Positions 27,196-37,543 of a DNA stretch of 64,000 nucleotides are shown one piece after another. The translations under genes and the position numbers were made by a program. Numbering within the stretch: the first letter of the stretch is position 1; each line of letters opens with the position of its first letter. This DNA is from Aestuariivivens marinum. GTDB taxonomy: Bacteria; Bacteroidota; Bacteroidia; Flavobacteriales; Flavobacteriaceae. Below the pieces are notes generated by a model. That model made no database searches. It worked only from the letters and a program-made list of their open reading frames with translations, and was not told the origin of the DNA. Location: contig NZ_JAKMCR010000001.1 in assembly GCF_022662175.1 (NCBI RefSeq), positions 124,001 through 188,000 on the forward strand, in the 5' to 3' direction.

Positions 27196-27564
27196 ATGAG
27201 TACGTTTACAATATTTTTAGCATTAATCGTAGTCGTGGCATTTTTGCTAGTAGTGGTCATCATGGTTCAAAACCCTAAAGGCGGGGGATTATCCTCTTCT
27301 TTTGGAGGCGGGGGAACTCAACAGTTAGGTGGTGTAAAAAAGACAACCGACTTTTTGGACAAAAGTACATGGACTTTAGCAACATTACTTTTGGTGTTGA
27401 TCTTAGTTTCCAATGTTGCCATAAATAGAGGTTCGGAAAGTGTAGATTCTAAAGCATTAGATCCTGATGCACAAACAACACAACCTTTACCAGTATCTAC
27501 CCCTGCAACTGATACAACTACTGATGCTGCAACTGATACACCAGTAAATACAACCGAAGACTAA
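27196..27564 (+). CDS. secG: Preprotein translocase subunit SecG
   Basis: A 122-residue inner-membrane protein with two transmembrane helices (about 3-24 and 54-75). Between them lies the conserved cytoplasmic loop MVQNPKGGGLSSSFGGGG, the SecG hallmark. A Thr/Asp/Ala-rich tail follows (about 88-122). SecG assists SecYEG-dependent export. It begins 3 bp after the upstream gene stops and is followed by a strong terminator, so it is the last gene of the miaB-lptE-secG run. Confidence 0.93.
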   Translation: MSTFTIFLALIVVVAFLLVVVIMVQNPKGGGLSSSFGGGGTQQLGGVKKTTDFLDKSTWTLATLLLVLILVSNVAINRGSESVDSKALDPDAQTTQPLPVSTPATDTTTDAATDTPVNTTED

Positions 27565-27582
27565 TTTACTACAAAACTTTAC

Positions 27583-27615
27583 AAAAAATGCCAACTGTTT
27601 AAGTTGGCATTTTTT
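27583..27615 (+). terminator. Terminator after secG
   Basis: A perfect 14-bp stem AAAAAATGCCAACT / AGTTGGCATTTTTT with loop GTTTA, 19 bp past the secG stop. Its symmetry would make it work in both directions. Confidence 0.9.
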
Positions 27616-27632
27616 GTTTATATAGTTTTAAT

Positions 27633-27674
27633 CTGCAAGTTTGTCAGTTATATTGGGTTGGCACATTTTTAGCT
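27633..27674 (+). promoter_or_regulatory. Candidate sigma-54 promoter and upstream palindrome before groES
   Basis: TTGGCACATTTTTAGCT (27658-27674) fits the sigma-54 pattern TGGCAC-N5-TTGCW at most positions. The essential GG (27660-27661) and GC (27672-27673) have the required spacing, with 12 bp between their first bases; the base before GC is A where T is usual. Eleven bp upstream, CTGCAAGTTTGTCAG (27633-27647) is an imperfect CTGACA-N-TGTCAG-like palindrome. The groES start is 50 bp downstream. No CIRCE element is present. Confidence 0.45.
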
Positions 27675-27723
27675 TAAAACAACATCGTTAATCAAAATTA
27701 AAATAAAAAATAATTATAAACTT

Positions 27724-27999
27724 ATGAGCTTAAACATTAAACCACTAGCAGACCGTGTTCTTATAGAACCAGCTGCAGCTGAAACTAAAACAGCATCAGG
27801 AATTATTATTCCGGACAACGCTAAAGAAAAACCACAACGAGGTACTGTTGTAGCTGCCGGTCCCGGTACCAAAGACGATCCTATTACCGTTAAAGTTGGT
27901 GATACTGTTTTATATGGTAAATATGCAGGGACAGAGCTTAAACTAGACGGAAAAGACTATCTAATTATGCGCGAAAGCGACATCTTGGCAATAGTTTAA
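27724..27999 (+). CDS. groES: Co-chaperonin GroES
   Basis: A 91-residue co-chaperonin that caps the GroEL ring. It starts [20 protein letters not shown] and has the mobile loop [24 protein letters not shown] (about 16-38), [10 protein letters not shown], and the end [13 protein letters not shown]. It lies 98 bp before groEL. Confidence 0.97.
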   Translation: MSLNIKPLADRVLIEPAAAETKTASGIIIPDNAKEKPQRGTVVAAGPGTKDDPITVKVGDTVLYGKYAGTELKLDGKDYLIMRESDILAIV

Positions 28000-28058
28000 A
28001 CAATTTAGGTTTCAAGCTTAAGGTTTCAAGTTCAAAGTTACCTTGCTTGAAAAACTAA

Positions 28059-29729
<1,671 letters not shown>

Positions 29730-29766
29730 TTTCGATAAGCTCAACTACCATCTAGCTCAAACATTC

Positions 29767-29802
29767 AAAAAAACGCTTCAATTCATCTTGAGGCGTTTTT
29801 TT
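29767..29802 (+). terminator. Terminator of groES-groEL
   Basis: AAAAAAACGCTTCAA and TTGAGGCGTTTTTTT form a stem with one G-T pair around a TTCATC loop, 38 bp past the groEL stop codon. Confidence 0.88.
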
Positions 29803-29842
29803 ATTGGTCAATATTTTATAGCTTTAAACAAACATTATCTAC

Positions 29843-30481
29843 ATGAAAAAACAATTACGTTATGCGCTTGGAGAAATATTAATTGTAATTATTGGTATTT
29901 CAATAGCCTTTAGCTTGAATAAGTGTGCCGATACCAAAAAAAATGAAAATCTAAAATCATTATATATTAAAAGCTTAAAGGATGACATTAAAGTAGATAA
30001 AAAGAATTTAGAACAAAACTTAAAAGAAATAAATACTAAAATTGAAACTTTAAAAGAAATTATTCCGTTAATAAACACAGATTCTCCAGAAAAAATAAAA
30101 TTACGACAAGAACTATTTGGTACGTTTAATATAACTGAATTTTATCCAAATGATATCACTTACCAAACCATGATAAATTCGGGTGATTTTAAACTCATTA
30201 ATGAATTTGAATTAAAAGCTGCGATAGAAAAGCATTATGCGAGTTATAAATCAATTCTTAAGGATTATTCCAGACAAGAAAATATACACAAGGAATTTTT
30301 AAGCAACTACATGGTTAATCATGCAAATTATGACGACATGAAAAAAGGAGCTTTTGGATTTAGCAATGAAGTCTTATTTAAAAACATTTTACAAAGCATG
30401 AATGGTTCTTTTTGGATAAAAAGGCAAGCTACCATCCGAGGTATTAAAAACTGTGATAGTTTATTGGTTATTTTAAAATAA
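29843..30481 (+). CDS. DUF6090-like membrane protein, short N-terminus
   Basis: A 212-residue protein. One transmembrane helix at about residues 6-25 (LRYALGEILIVIIGISIAFSLNK) corresponds to the YAIGEIxLVxIGIL segment of the DUF6090 array at 4.2-6.5 kb, but the preceding IRKxLLxxxKTxKYLK block is absent and the NNWNE motif is replaced by NKCADTK. The rest is helical, with the shared YQTMINSGDFKLINE motif (compare LKSSGLFSVIKN). It is a distant paralogue in its own locus, after the groEL terminator. Function unknown. Confidence 0.7.
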   Translation: MKKQLRYALGEILIVIIGISIAFSLNKCADTKKNENLKSLYIKSLKDDIKVDKKNLEQNLKEINTKIETLKEIIPLINTDSPEKIKLRQELFGTFNITEFYPNDITYQTMINSGDFKLINEFELKAAIEKHYASYKSILKDYSRQENIHKEFLSNYMVNHANYDDMKKGAFGFSNEVLFKNILQSMNGSFWIKRQATIRGIKNCDSLLVILK

Positions 30482-30525
30482 TTAGTTTTGGTTTACACCT
30501 CTAGAAATATGCAAAATAGGTGATT

Positions 30526-31635
30526 TTATTTATCTCTTTTATAGACATCTTTGCCATTGGTTAACCACTCTAAAGTTAAACGAACAAAAACATTTTCAGC
30601 ATAATTGTCCTTTTCAAAAAAAAGGCCAATATCTCCATTGTTTAAAACCGTCATTGAAGAATAGGCAGCACTCCCAGAGTATATAGTCTTCCCCTTTGTC
30701 CAAGTTTTACCTTCATCATAACTAATGCGAACTGTCATATTCATTCTATTACCTTGCTTCTTTGCATTAGAAAATAAAAGTCGATTTTTATCATCTCCAT
30801 TTATTATTGAAGTGTACCTTATTATGCTGGCATTACATGAAGGATCAATAAGCAAAGAATCAGGTTGTGTATACCAGGTTTCACCATTATCAGAAGATTT
30901 ATGAACATACCTAAACCCTTTGCTATTTACTCGGCTATTAATCATCCAATCACCATTGGCCAACTCCACTATTTTAGACTCGTCTCCGGGGGTAATTGGC
31001 GTATCAAGAACATACCACGACACTCCATGATCTTTACTCCCAAATAAAAATACGCCCTTTTGGAGGTTAACAAGTGTATGCAACAATGTTCCATTTGCCG
31101 TTTGAATGCCTCTACCCGAAGTGATAAACTTAAAATCCTTATGCCATTCGGGTTTCGAAATTTGAGTAGTGATATCCTGTGGATGGCTCCAAGTCTTTCC
31201 ATTATTGGAACTTTTAATCACTTTTAAATAATACACATCCTTTTCTTGATCTAAGTCCATATAATTATAAAACAGTAAAATATCCCCTGTTACTTTATCG
31301 ACTATCATAGAAGGATCTGAAGCAGATTGTCCCAAAGGGTAATCTACTACGGTTTCTATTTTAGACCATGTTATCCCATTATCATTACTTCTTCTTAATA
31401 CAATATTGATATCATTACTCCATTTCAAATCTCCACATGATGGCACTCTTTCGTCAATTGCTGCAACCAAAACACCATTAGGCGCTGTTACAATAGCTGG
31501 AATTCTATAACAGGAAACTTTAGTATTGTTTTTAGCACTAAACAAAACTTTATAATCCAATATTTGAGTTTTGTGTTCCTGTGAATATAAGGCTAAAGAC
31601 AAAACTATAAAAACACCATTATACAAAAATCTCAT
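30526..31635 (-). CDS. Secreted sialidase (exo-alpha-sialidase, GH33 type)
   Basis: A 369-residue protein with a signal peptide (MRFLYNGVFIVLSLALYSQ). The sialidase core is clear. There is a YRIP motif with the first arginine of the triad (about residue 43) and the following AIDERVPSCGD segment that supplies catalytic Asp/Glu candidates. At least five Asp-boxes are present (SNDNGITW, SSNNGKTW, SKDHGVSW, SSDNGETW, SYDEGKTW), and the GSAAYSSMTVLNNGDIGLFFE ending carries the probable nucleophilic tyrosine. It should release terminal sialic acids from glycans in the periplasm or at the surface. No carbohydrate-binding domain, sorting signal or sialic-acid catabolic genes are nearby, so the gene is isolated. 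Confidence 0.85.
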   Translation of the reverse strand: MRFLYNGVFIVLSLALYSQEHKTQILDYKVLFSAKNNTKVSCYRIPAIVTAPNGVLVAAIDERVPSCGDLKWSNDINIVLRRSNDNGITWSKIETVVDYPLGQSASDPSMIVDKVTGDILLFYNYMDLDQEKDVYYLKVIKSSNNGKTWSHPQDITTQISKPEWHKDFKFITSGRGIQTANGTLLHTLVNLQKGVFLFGSKDHGVSWYVLDTPITPGDESKIVELANGDWMINSRVNSKGFRYVHKSSDNGETWYTQPDSLLIDPSCNASIIRYTSIINGDDKNRLLFSNAKKQGNRMNMTVRISYDEGKTWTKGKTIYSGSAAYSSMTVLNNGDIGLFFEKDNYAENVFVRLTLEWLTNGKDVYKRDK

Positions 31636-31708
31636 ACATAACTCTTTTATTATTTTTTTGATTCAACTAAAAATCACATACAATCAATATGGCTATATTT
31701 CTTAATAT

Positions 31709-32143
31709 CTAAGCATTAGTTCTAAGCCTATTGTAATAAAACGCAGGCAACAATAACAACAATACAATAGGCTGAATAAGAAACCTTCGTACGTTAAAGA
31801 ACATATAATAATCTTCTTGTTTTGGATTAACAACAAAGTATAAGTAAATAAAAATTAAAATAACAAAAGCCAAAACATATATCATTACAGAAAATTTAAT
31901 GACATTTTTATCCTTAAAGGCAACATATAAGATGATAATGGAAATGATACTATTGAGACCATAACGCAAACCCGTAAAAACTGTTAACTTAAACACCTCA
32001 CGTCTTGGGTTATCGATGTATAAATAATCATTTTGAAAAAACACCAAATACGGATCGTAAAATAATTCGTTTTCGAAAACACGAATTAAAATTAACAATC
32101 CAAAAAGGAAAACTAAAAGAAAATATCTAGTATATCTATTCAT
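31709..32143 (-). CDS. Exosortase F system-associated membrane protein
   Basis: A 144-residue membrane protein with about four transmembrane helices (roughly 7-24, 58-78, 86-106, 122-140). It overlaps the end of the xrtF gene by 8 bp and matches the small partner protein always found next to XrtF in Flavobacteriaceae. Its role is unknown; it presumably helps the exosortase. Confidence 0.8.
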   Translation of the reverse strand: MNRYTRYFLLVFLFGLLILIRVFENELFYDPYLVFFQNDYLYIDNPRREVFKLTVFTGLRYGLNSIISIIILYVAFKDKNVIKFSVMIYVLAFVILIFIYLYFVVNPKQEDYYMFFNVRRFLIQPIVLLLLLPAFYYNRLRTNA

Positions 32144-32738
32144 TCTGTTTTCTGTTTATGGTTGCAAAATGCCTTACCCAAATCATCCATAAAAAAAATA
32201 CCATACCATAAATTATAGCTGGAAAAATAACGGTGTGCAAAATTTCCCTTCGCCAAGGGTAATGATACAAGCCTATACTTAAAATTACTATCCTAAACAA
32301 ATTAACGACATAAATCAGCACACATCCCGAAAACAAAAACATAACTGTTTGTTTTAATCTTCCTGAAAAAGCCACAATAAAAGAAGCAAACATAATAATG
32401 ACACTAATGGAATTGCACCCCTCAATAATTCTTGCTACAAATTTTTTGTTTATGATAAGCTTCATTGAAGGCTCATCTGGATGGGGTACAACATGAACAT
32501 CATAGCCCAAATCACCTATCAAATGTTCAATTTGTTTAGCAACCAAATGCGTTATGTAATCAGGATAAAACTTGGTGTGTTTTGAAAAATCTAAATAAAA
32601 TTTATAGGAAAGAGACAGTAAAATATACACTAATAAGAACGTCAGTATAAATCTTATTACTAATTTGTATTTTATGAGTAGCTTTTTCAAAAAAACGAAA
32701 CAGTTAATTCTGTTAAATTGAGTGAAACGGGTATTCAA
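32136..32738 (-). CDS. xrtF: Exosortase XrtF
   Basis: A 200-residue polytopic inner-membrane cysteine protease/transpeptidase of the exosortase/archaeosortase family. The catalytic triad is visible: C108 (IIEGCNSISV), R149 (NLFRIV) and H168 (EILHTVIFP). Exosortases cut C-terminal sorting tails from exported proteins. The XrtF type is confined to Bacteroidota and differs from the EPS-linked XrtA. Next to it is its partner gene; no target with a recognisable tail is in this window. The only ATG before the conserved core is at 32738, but the first 17 residues look atypical, so a later non-ATG start is possible. Confidence 0.87.
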   Translation of the reverse strand: MNTRFTQFNRINCFVFLKKLLIKYKLVIRFILTFLLVYILLSLSYKFYLDFSKHTKFYPDYITHLVAKQIEHLIGDLGYDVHVVPHPDEPSMKLIINKKFVARIIEGCNSISVIIMFASFIVAFSGRLKQTVMFLFSGCVLIYVVNLFRIVILSIGLYHYPWRREILHTVIFPAIIYGMVFFLWMIWVRHFATINRKQNE

Positions 32739-32778
32739 ATTACGCCTTTTTAAATACTTTTACCAAAATTTTATTGTC

Positions 32779-33234
32779 ATGACTTTTGATCAATTAAAAC
32801 CCATGGTAGAATCTATAGTTTCCAATACCCAACAAACTGCAGACAATCGTCTCTTTGAAATATGCCAATTACTAGAAACACATGTAGTCTATTATAATTG
32901 GGTTGGTTTCTATTTTAGGAATGGCAATAAAGAAGAATTAGTACTAGGGCCTTATGTTGGCGCTCCAACGGAACATACTATAATTCCCTTTGGAAAAGGC
33001 ATTTGTGGCCAAGTGGCTGTAAGCAATAAGAACTTTGTAGTGCCCGATGTTTCTGCCCAAGACAATTATATAGCGTGCAGCATTTCGGTTAAAGCAGAAA
33101 TCGTTATTCCCATTTTTGTAAACGGTAAAAACATAGGGCAGATAGATATTGATTCGAACACTGCAGATCCCTTTACTAAAGCCGACGAAGTTTTTTTAGA
33201 ATTTATTTGCGCTAAAGTGTCTGAAATACTATAG
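32779..33234 (+). CDS. GAF-domain protein, free methionine-R-sulfoxide reductase-like
   Basis: A 151-residue single GAF domain; the ATG at 32779 (MTFDQLKPMVESIV) is preferred to that at 32722. The fRMsr block is present: NWVGFYF, LGPYVGAPTEHTIIPFGKGICGQVA, DNYIACSISVKAEIVIP, GQIDIDS. Of the three cysteines used by E. coli fRMsr (C84, C94, C118), the last two are kept (C76 and C100, with the same 24-residue spacing). The first is missing: the equivalent position holds His66. It probably reduces free Met-R-sulfoxide with an altered recycling step, or only senses a ligand. Confidence 0.75.
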   Translation: MTFDQLKPMVESIVSNTQQTADNRLFEICQLLETHVVYYNWVGFYFRNGNKEELVLGPYVGAPTEHTIIPFGKGICGQVAVSNKNFVVPDVSAQDNYIACSISVKAEIVIPIFVNGKNIGQIDIDSNTADPFTKADEVFLEFICAKVSEIL

Positions 33235-33339
33235 ATTTAAACTTTCAAGTTTGAATTTTCCTTGTTAACAAACACCCCTTTTCGTTAAAAAATTACATTC
33301 ATTTTAAAATTTCTAAGCAATTTTTCTGCTATAAATAGT

Positions 33340-33347
33340 TACTTTTG
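33340..33347 (+). promoter_or_regulatory. -7 element upstream of purH
   Basis: TACTTTTG is an exact TAnnTTTG match, 78 bp before the purH start. No convincing -33 TTG is seen. Confidence 0.45.
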
Positions 33348-33425
33348 CATTTTATTTAAAATCACATATTTTTTAACAAACTCAACTTTAACTTCTCGTT
33401 TTGAGAATTTTATAAGACAACAAAA

Positions 33426-34958
33426 ATGAGCAACGACAAAACCATTAAATCAGCTTTAATATCGGTATTTAGTAAAGATGGATTAGAACCTATTGTAAAA
33501 GAATTAAACCAACAAGGGGTTACCATTTTTTCAACCGGTGGTACCGAAAAATTCATAAAGGATTTAGGAATTGATGTTGTTCCTGTTGAAGAGATTACTT
33601 CCTATCCTTCCATTTTAGGTGGGCGAGTAAAAACTCTTCACCCCAAAGTATTTGGCGGCATTTTAAACAGACAAAACCATGAAGGTGATGTTGCTGAATT
33701 AGCTGAATACAACATTCCACAAATTGATGTGGTTATCGTCGATCTATACCCTTTTGAAAAAACAGTAGCCTCTGGCGCGAGTAACCAAGATATTATTGAA
33801 AAAATAGACATTGGAGGTATTTCATTGATCCGCGCTGCTGCAAAAAATTATGCCGATGTAATTTGTGTATCTTCCGTGAACGATTATGCCGAGTTTTTAG
33901 AGTTGATTTCTGCGAACAATGGTACTATTTCTGAAGCAGACAGAAAACGCTTTGCTGCAAAAGCTTTTAATGTTTCATCACATTATGACACCGCTATTTT
34001 TAACTATTTCAATCAAGATGGTAATGAAACTGTCTTAAAAATTAGTGAACCGAATGCCAATGTGTTACGCTATGGTGAAAATCCGCATCAAAAAGGATTT
34101 TTCTTTGGTGATTTTGATGCTATTTTCGATAAACTTCACGGCAAGGAATTAAGCTACAACAACCTATTAGATGTTGATGCAGCTGTTAATTTGATGGGAG
34201 AATTTAAAGGTGAAGCACCAACATTTGCTATCCTTAAACATAACAACGCTTGTGGTTTAGCACAACGTGACACCTTGCTTGAGGCTTACAAAGATGCTCT
34301 TGCCGGTGATCCTGTTTCAGCTTTTGGAGGTATTTTAATAAGTAATACCGAAATAGACAAGGCAACGGCTGAAGAAATCCATAATTTATTCTGCGAAGTG
34401 GTTATTGCACCTGCTTTTTCAAAAGATGCTTTAGAAATTTTAAAAGGCAAAAAGAACAGAATCCTTTTAGTTTTAAAAGACATTGAATTGCCTAAAACCA
34501 ATGTAAGAAGTTGTTTGAATGGTGTTTTAGTTCAGGATAAGGATAACATTACCGATAGTGCTAATGATTTAACAAATGTGACTAAATTATCGCCAACAGC
34601 ATCCCAAATAGACGATTTGTTGTTCGCTTCAAAAATTTGCAAACACACAAAATCGAATACCATTGTTTTAGCTAAGGACAAACAACTATATGCCAGCGGA
34701 ACTGGGCAGACCAGCCGAGTTGATGCCTTGAATCAGGCTATACACAAGGCAAAATCCTTCAGTTTTGAATTAAGCGGTGCAGTAATGGCCAGTGATGCTT
34801 TCTTTCCATTTCCCGATTGTGTTGAAATTGCTAAGAATGCAGGTATTTCTGCTGTAATTCAACCCGGTGGTTCCATAAAAGATCAATTAAGCATTGATTA
34901 TTGTAACGAAAATAATGTGGCCATGGTGATTACTGGCACACGTCACTTTAAACACTAG
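33426..34958 (+). CDS. purH: Bifunctional AICAR formyltransferase/IMP cyclohydrolase
   Basis: A 510-residue enzyme that catalyses the last two steps of IMP synthesis: formylation of AICAR with 10-formyl-THF, then ring closure. The N-terminal IMP cyclohydrolase is recognisable by ALISVFSKDGL, STGGTEKFIKDLGI and SYPSILGGRVKTLHPKVFGGIL. The AICAR transformylase part includes LRYGENPHQKG, ILKHNNACGLA and SGTGQTSRVDA, and it ends IQPGGSIKDQLSIDYCNENNVAMVITGTRHFKH. Full length. It is followed by mreB after 222 bp with no clear terminator. Confidence 0.98.
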   Translation: MSNDKTIKSALISVFSKDGLEPIVKELNQQGVTIFSTGGTEKFIKDLGIDVVPVEEITSYPSILGGRVKTLHPKVFGGILNRQNHEGDVAELAEYNIPQIDVVIVDLYPFEKTVASGASNQDIIEKIDIGGISLIRAAAKNYADVICVSSVNDYAEFLELISANNGTISEADRKRFAAKAFNVSSHYDTAIFNYFNQDGNETVLKISEPNANVLRYGENPHQKGFFFGDFDAIFDKLHGKELSYNNLLDVDAAVNLMGEFKGEAPTFAILKHNNACGLAQRDTLLEAYKDALAGDPVSAFGGILISNTEIDKATAEEIHNLFCEVVIAPAFSKDALEILKGKKNRILLVLKDIELPKTNVRSCLNGVLVQDKDNITDSANDLTNVTKLSPTASQIDDLLFASKICKHTKSNTIVLAKDKQLYASGTGQTSRVDALNQAIHKAKSFSFELSGAVMASDAFFPFPDCVEIAKNAGISAVIQPGGSIKDQLSIDYCNENNVAMVITGTRHFKH

Positions 34959-35180
34959 ACTTAAGTTTATCTTACTAGTTGTATTTGAGAGTCTTCTGCT
35001 TTCAATAAGCAGTATTCAATAATCAGTAATATTTGGCAATCCAAAAACCGAAGAACAACACATATGTTTAATGTACTTTAGATATACAGAATTTTCAGCT
35101 TTATAATATCTAGTATATTATTAACTTTTATTACATTTACGACATTCGTTGTTTAAACCATTTAACACTATATTTTACAC

Positions 35181-36209
35181 ATGGGATTTTTTGACTTCCT
35201 AACCGAAGATATTGCAATAGATTTAGGTACTGCAAATACACTTATTATACATAACGACAAAGTTGTTGTTGACGCTCCTTCAATTGTAGCTCGGGATAGG
35301 ATTTCAAGCAAAATTATTGCAGTAGGTCAAGAAGCTAATTTAATGCAGGGAAAAACCCACGAAAACATTAAAACTATTCGTCCTTTAAAGGATGGTGTAA
35401 TTGCCGATTTTGATGCTTCAGAGCAAATGATAAGCATGTTCATTAAAAATATCCCGGCCTTAAAAAAGAAGTTTTTCACCCCAGCATTGCGTATGGTCAT
35501 TTGTATTCCTTCCGGAATTACCGAAGTGGAAATGCGTGCTGTAAAAGAAAGTGCTGAACGTGTGAATGGCAAAGAGGTTTACTTAATACATGAACCAATG
35601 GCTGCTGCCATTGGTATTGGTGTAGACATCATGCAACCCAAAGGAAACATGGTAGTAGATATAGGAGGTGGTACTACCGAAATTGCCGTGATTGCTTTAG
35701 GCGGTATTGTTTGTGACAAATCGGTTAAAATTGCTGGTGATGTATTCACCAATGACATTGTTTACTACATGCGCACACAGCATAACTTATACGTAGGAGA
35801 ACGTACATCTGAAAAAATAAAAATACAAATAGGTGCTGCAACCGAAGATCTAGAGTTGCCTCCAGAAGATATGAGTGTTCAAGGTCGTGATTTGCTTACC
35901 GGAAAACCAAAACAGGTATCTATTTCGTACCGTGAGATTGCCAAGGCACTAGATAAATCAATTTTACGCATTGAAGATGCGGTTATGGAAACGCTATCAC
36001 AAACCCCTCCCGAGCTGGCTGCCGATATTTATAATACTGGTATATACTTAGCAGGTGGTGGTTCAATGTTAAGAGGTTTGGACAAACGTTTGTCACAAAA
36101 AACAGATTTACCTGTTTATATTGCTGAGGACCCATTACGTGCTGTAGTAAGGGGGACTGGTATTACGCTTAAAAACTTACCTAAATACAAAAGTGTATTG
36201 ATAAAGTAG
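35181..36209 (+). CDS. mreB: Rod-shape-determining actin homologue MreB
   Basis: A 342-residue actin-family ATPase that positions the elongasome. The phosphate loops are evident: IAIDLGTANTLI (phosphate 1), NMVVDIGGGTTEIAVIALGG (phosphate 2) and GIYLAGGGSMLRGLDKRL (adenosine). The connecting motif EPMAAAIGIGVD is present. First gene of mreB-mreC-mreD-PBP2-rodA. Confidence 0.98.
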   Translation: MGFFDFLTEDIAIDLGTANTLIIHNDKVVVDAPSIVARDRISSKIIAVGQEANLMQGKTHENIKTIRPLKDGVIADFDASEQMISMFIKNIPALKKKFFTPALRMVICIPSGITEVEMRAVKESAERVNGKEVYLIHEPMAAAIGIGVDIMQPKGNMVVDIGGGTTEIAVIALGGIVCDKSVKIAGDVFTNDIVYYMRTQHNLYVGERTSEKIKIQIGAATEDLELPPEDMSVQGRDLLTGKPKQVSISYREIAKALDKSILRIEDAVMETLSQTPPELAADIYNTGIYLAGGGSMLRGLDKRLSQKTDLPVYIAEDPLRAVVRGTGITLKNLPKYKSVLIK

Positions 36210-36231
36210 AGTAAAAACAGGTCTATAAACC

Positions 36232-37044
36232 ATGCAACAAATTGTAAATTTTATTATAAGAAACAAAAACTTTTTGTTGTTCTTGTTACTGTTTTCCTTA
36301 TCTATCTTTTTTATTATCCAATCGCACTCTTACCACAAAAGTAAGTTCATTAATTCTGCTAATTTTTTAACTGGAGGCATTTACAATAAAGTAAATAATA
36401 TAAATGAATACTTTAGCTTAAAATCCCAGAACAAAATTTTAACTGAGGAAAATAATAGGCTGAAATCACTATTATACAATTATTCCAATAAAGTAGATAC
36501 AAGTTTTATAGATAGTACAAAATTTTCAAGTCAATACCGATTCACCTCTGCCAATATCATAAAGAATAGCTATAATTTACACAATAACATGTTGTTATTG
36601 AACAAAGGTCAAAACGACAGTATAGAAGAAGATTTTGGGGTTATTTCTTCAAAAGGTATTATAGGTATAGTAGATAAAAGTAGTACTAATTACTCTACAG
36701 TAATTTCTATATTGAGTACAACAAGTCAAATAAGTGCGCAACTAAAAAACACAAACCACTATGGCTCGTTAAAATGGAACGGAAATTCCCCTGAACTTGT
36801 TCAACTTATTGATATTCAAAAAGTTGCCCCTGTAAAAATTGGCGACACTATCATAACGTCAGGGCGTTCTTCTATATTTCCAAAAGGCATTCTGATTGGA
36901 GCTGTCCAAGATTTTAAATTGGACGATGCCGAAAATTTTTATACACTAAACGTAAAGTTATTTAATGACATGACCAATATCGAGCATGTACATATTATTG
37001 AAAACATAGACAAACCCGAAATAACCAATCTGCTAAATGAATAG
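36232..37044 (+). CDS. mreC: Rod-shape-determining protein MreC
   Basis: A 270-residue membrane-anchored periplasmic protein. One N-terminal transmembrane helix (about 10-29) is followed by a coiled coil (about 60-80, KSQNKILTEENNRLKSLL) and the two beta-barrels typical of MreC (LLLNKGQNDSIEEDFGVISSKGIIGIVDK; DTIITSGRSSIFPKGILIGAV). It links MreB to the cell-wall synthases. Its last 8 bp overlap mreD. Confidence 0.95.
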   Translation: MQQIVNFIIRNKNFLLFLLLFSLSIFFIIQSHSYHKSKFINSANFLTGGIYNKVNNINEYFSLKSQNKILTEENNRLKSLLYNYSNKVDTSFIDSTKFSSQYRFTSANIIKNSYNLHNNMLLLNKGQNDSIEEDFGVISSKGIIGIVDKSSTNYSTVISILSTTSQISAQLKNTNHYGSLKWNGNSPELVQLIDIQKVAPVKIGDTIITSGRSSIFPKGILIGAVQDFKLDDAENFYTLNVKLFNDMTNIEHVHIIENIDKPEITNLLNE

Positions 37045-37543
37045 TGTTATTTCCATACATACCATTCGTTTTATAATACTTGTGTTAGCCCAAGCGCTTA
37101 TTTTTAACCATATTAATTTTTTAGGGTATATCAATCCTTATCCATACTTATTATTCATCTTATTTTACCCTGTAAAAAATAATAGGATGCTATTTATTTT
37201 TTTAAGTTTTTTATTGGGCCTAACAGTGGATATGTTTTTGGACACCGGTGGCATACACGCAGCTTCATCTGTATTGATTGCTTATGCAAGACCAATATTT
37301 TTAAAATCATCTTTCGGTATGATTTACGAACACCAAACCATTAAATTTAGCGCAGTAGAGTTTGGCTCAAAACTTACATACATTACTTTTTTAACAGCTA
37401 TTCATCACATAGTTCTTTTCTCTCTGGAAATATTTAGTGCTTCAAAAATAATTTTAACCCTGCAAAGAGCGTTATTCTCAAGTATATTTACTATACTTTT
37501 ATGTGTATTGTTAACTATAATATTCTCCAGGAATAAGGCATGA
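37037..37543 (+). CDS. mreD: Rod-shape-determining protein MreD
   Basis: A 168-residue polytopic membrane protein with about five helices, matching MreD in size and in the FLGYINPYPYLLFILFYPVKNNRMLFIFLSFLLGLTVDMFLDTGGIHA stretch. It is an accessory member of the elongasome. It overlaps mreC by 8 bp and the PBP2 gene by 4 bp (ATGA), which implies translational coupling. Confidence 0.9.
   Translation: MNSVISIHTIRFIILVLAQALIFNHINFLGYINPYPYLLFILFYPVKNNRMLFIFLSFLLGLTVDMFLDTGGIHAASSVLIAYARPIFLKSSFGMIYEHQTIKFSAVEFGSKLTYITFLTAIHHIVLFSLEIFSASKIILTLQRALFSSIFTILLCVLLTIIFSRNKA

Noticed and set aside
33381-33410. TTCTC/GAGAA hairpin with alternative CTCAA/TTGAG pairing in the purH leader
   Set aside because: Stems of five base pairs with a weak U-run and no leader peptide; far below the quality of the pheA attenuator.
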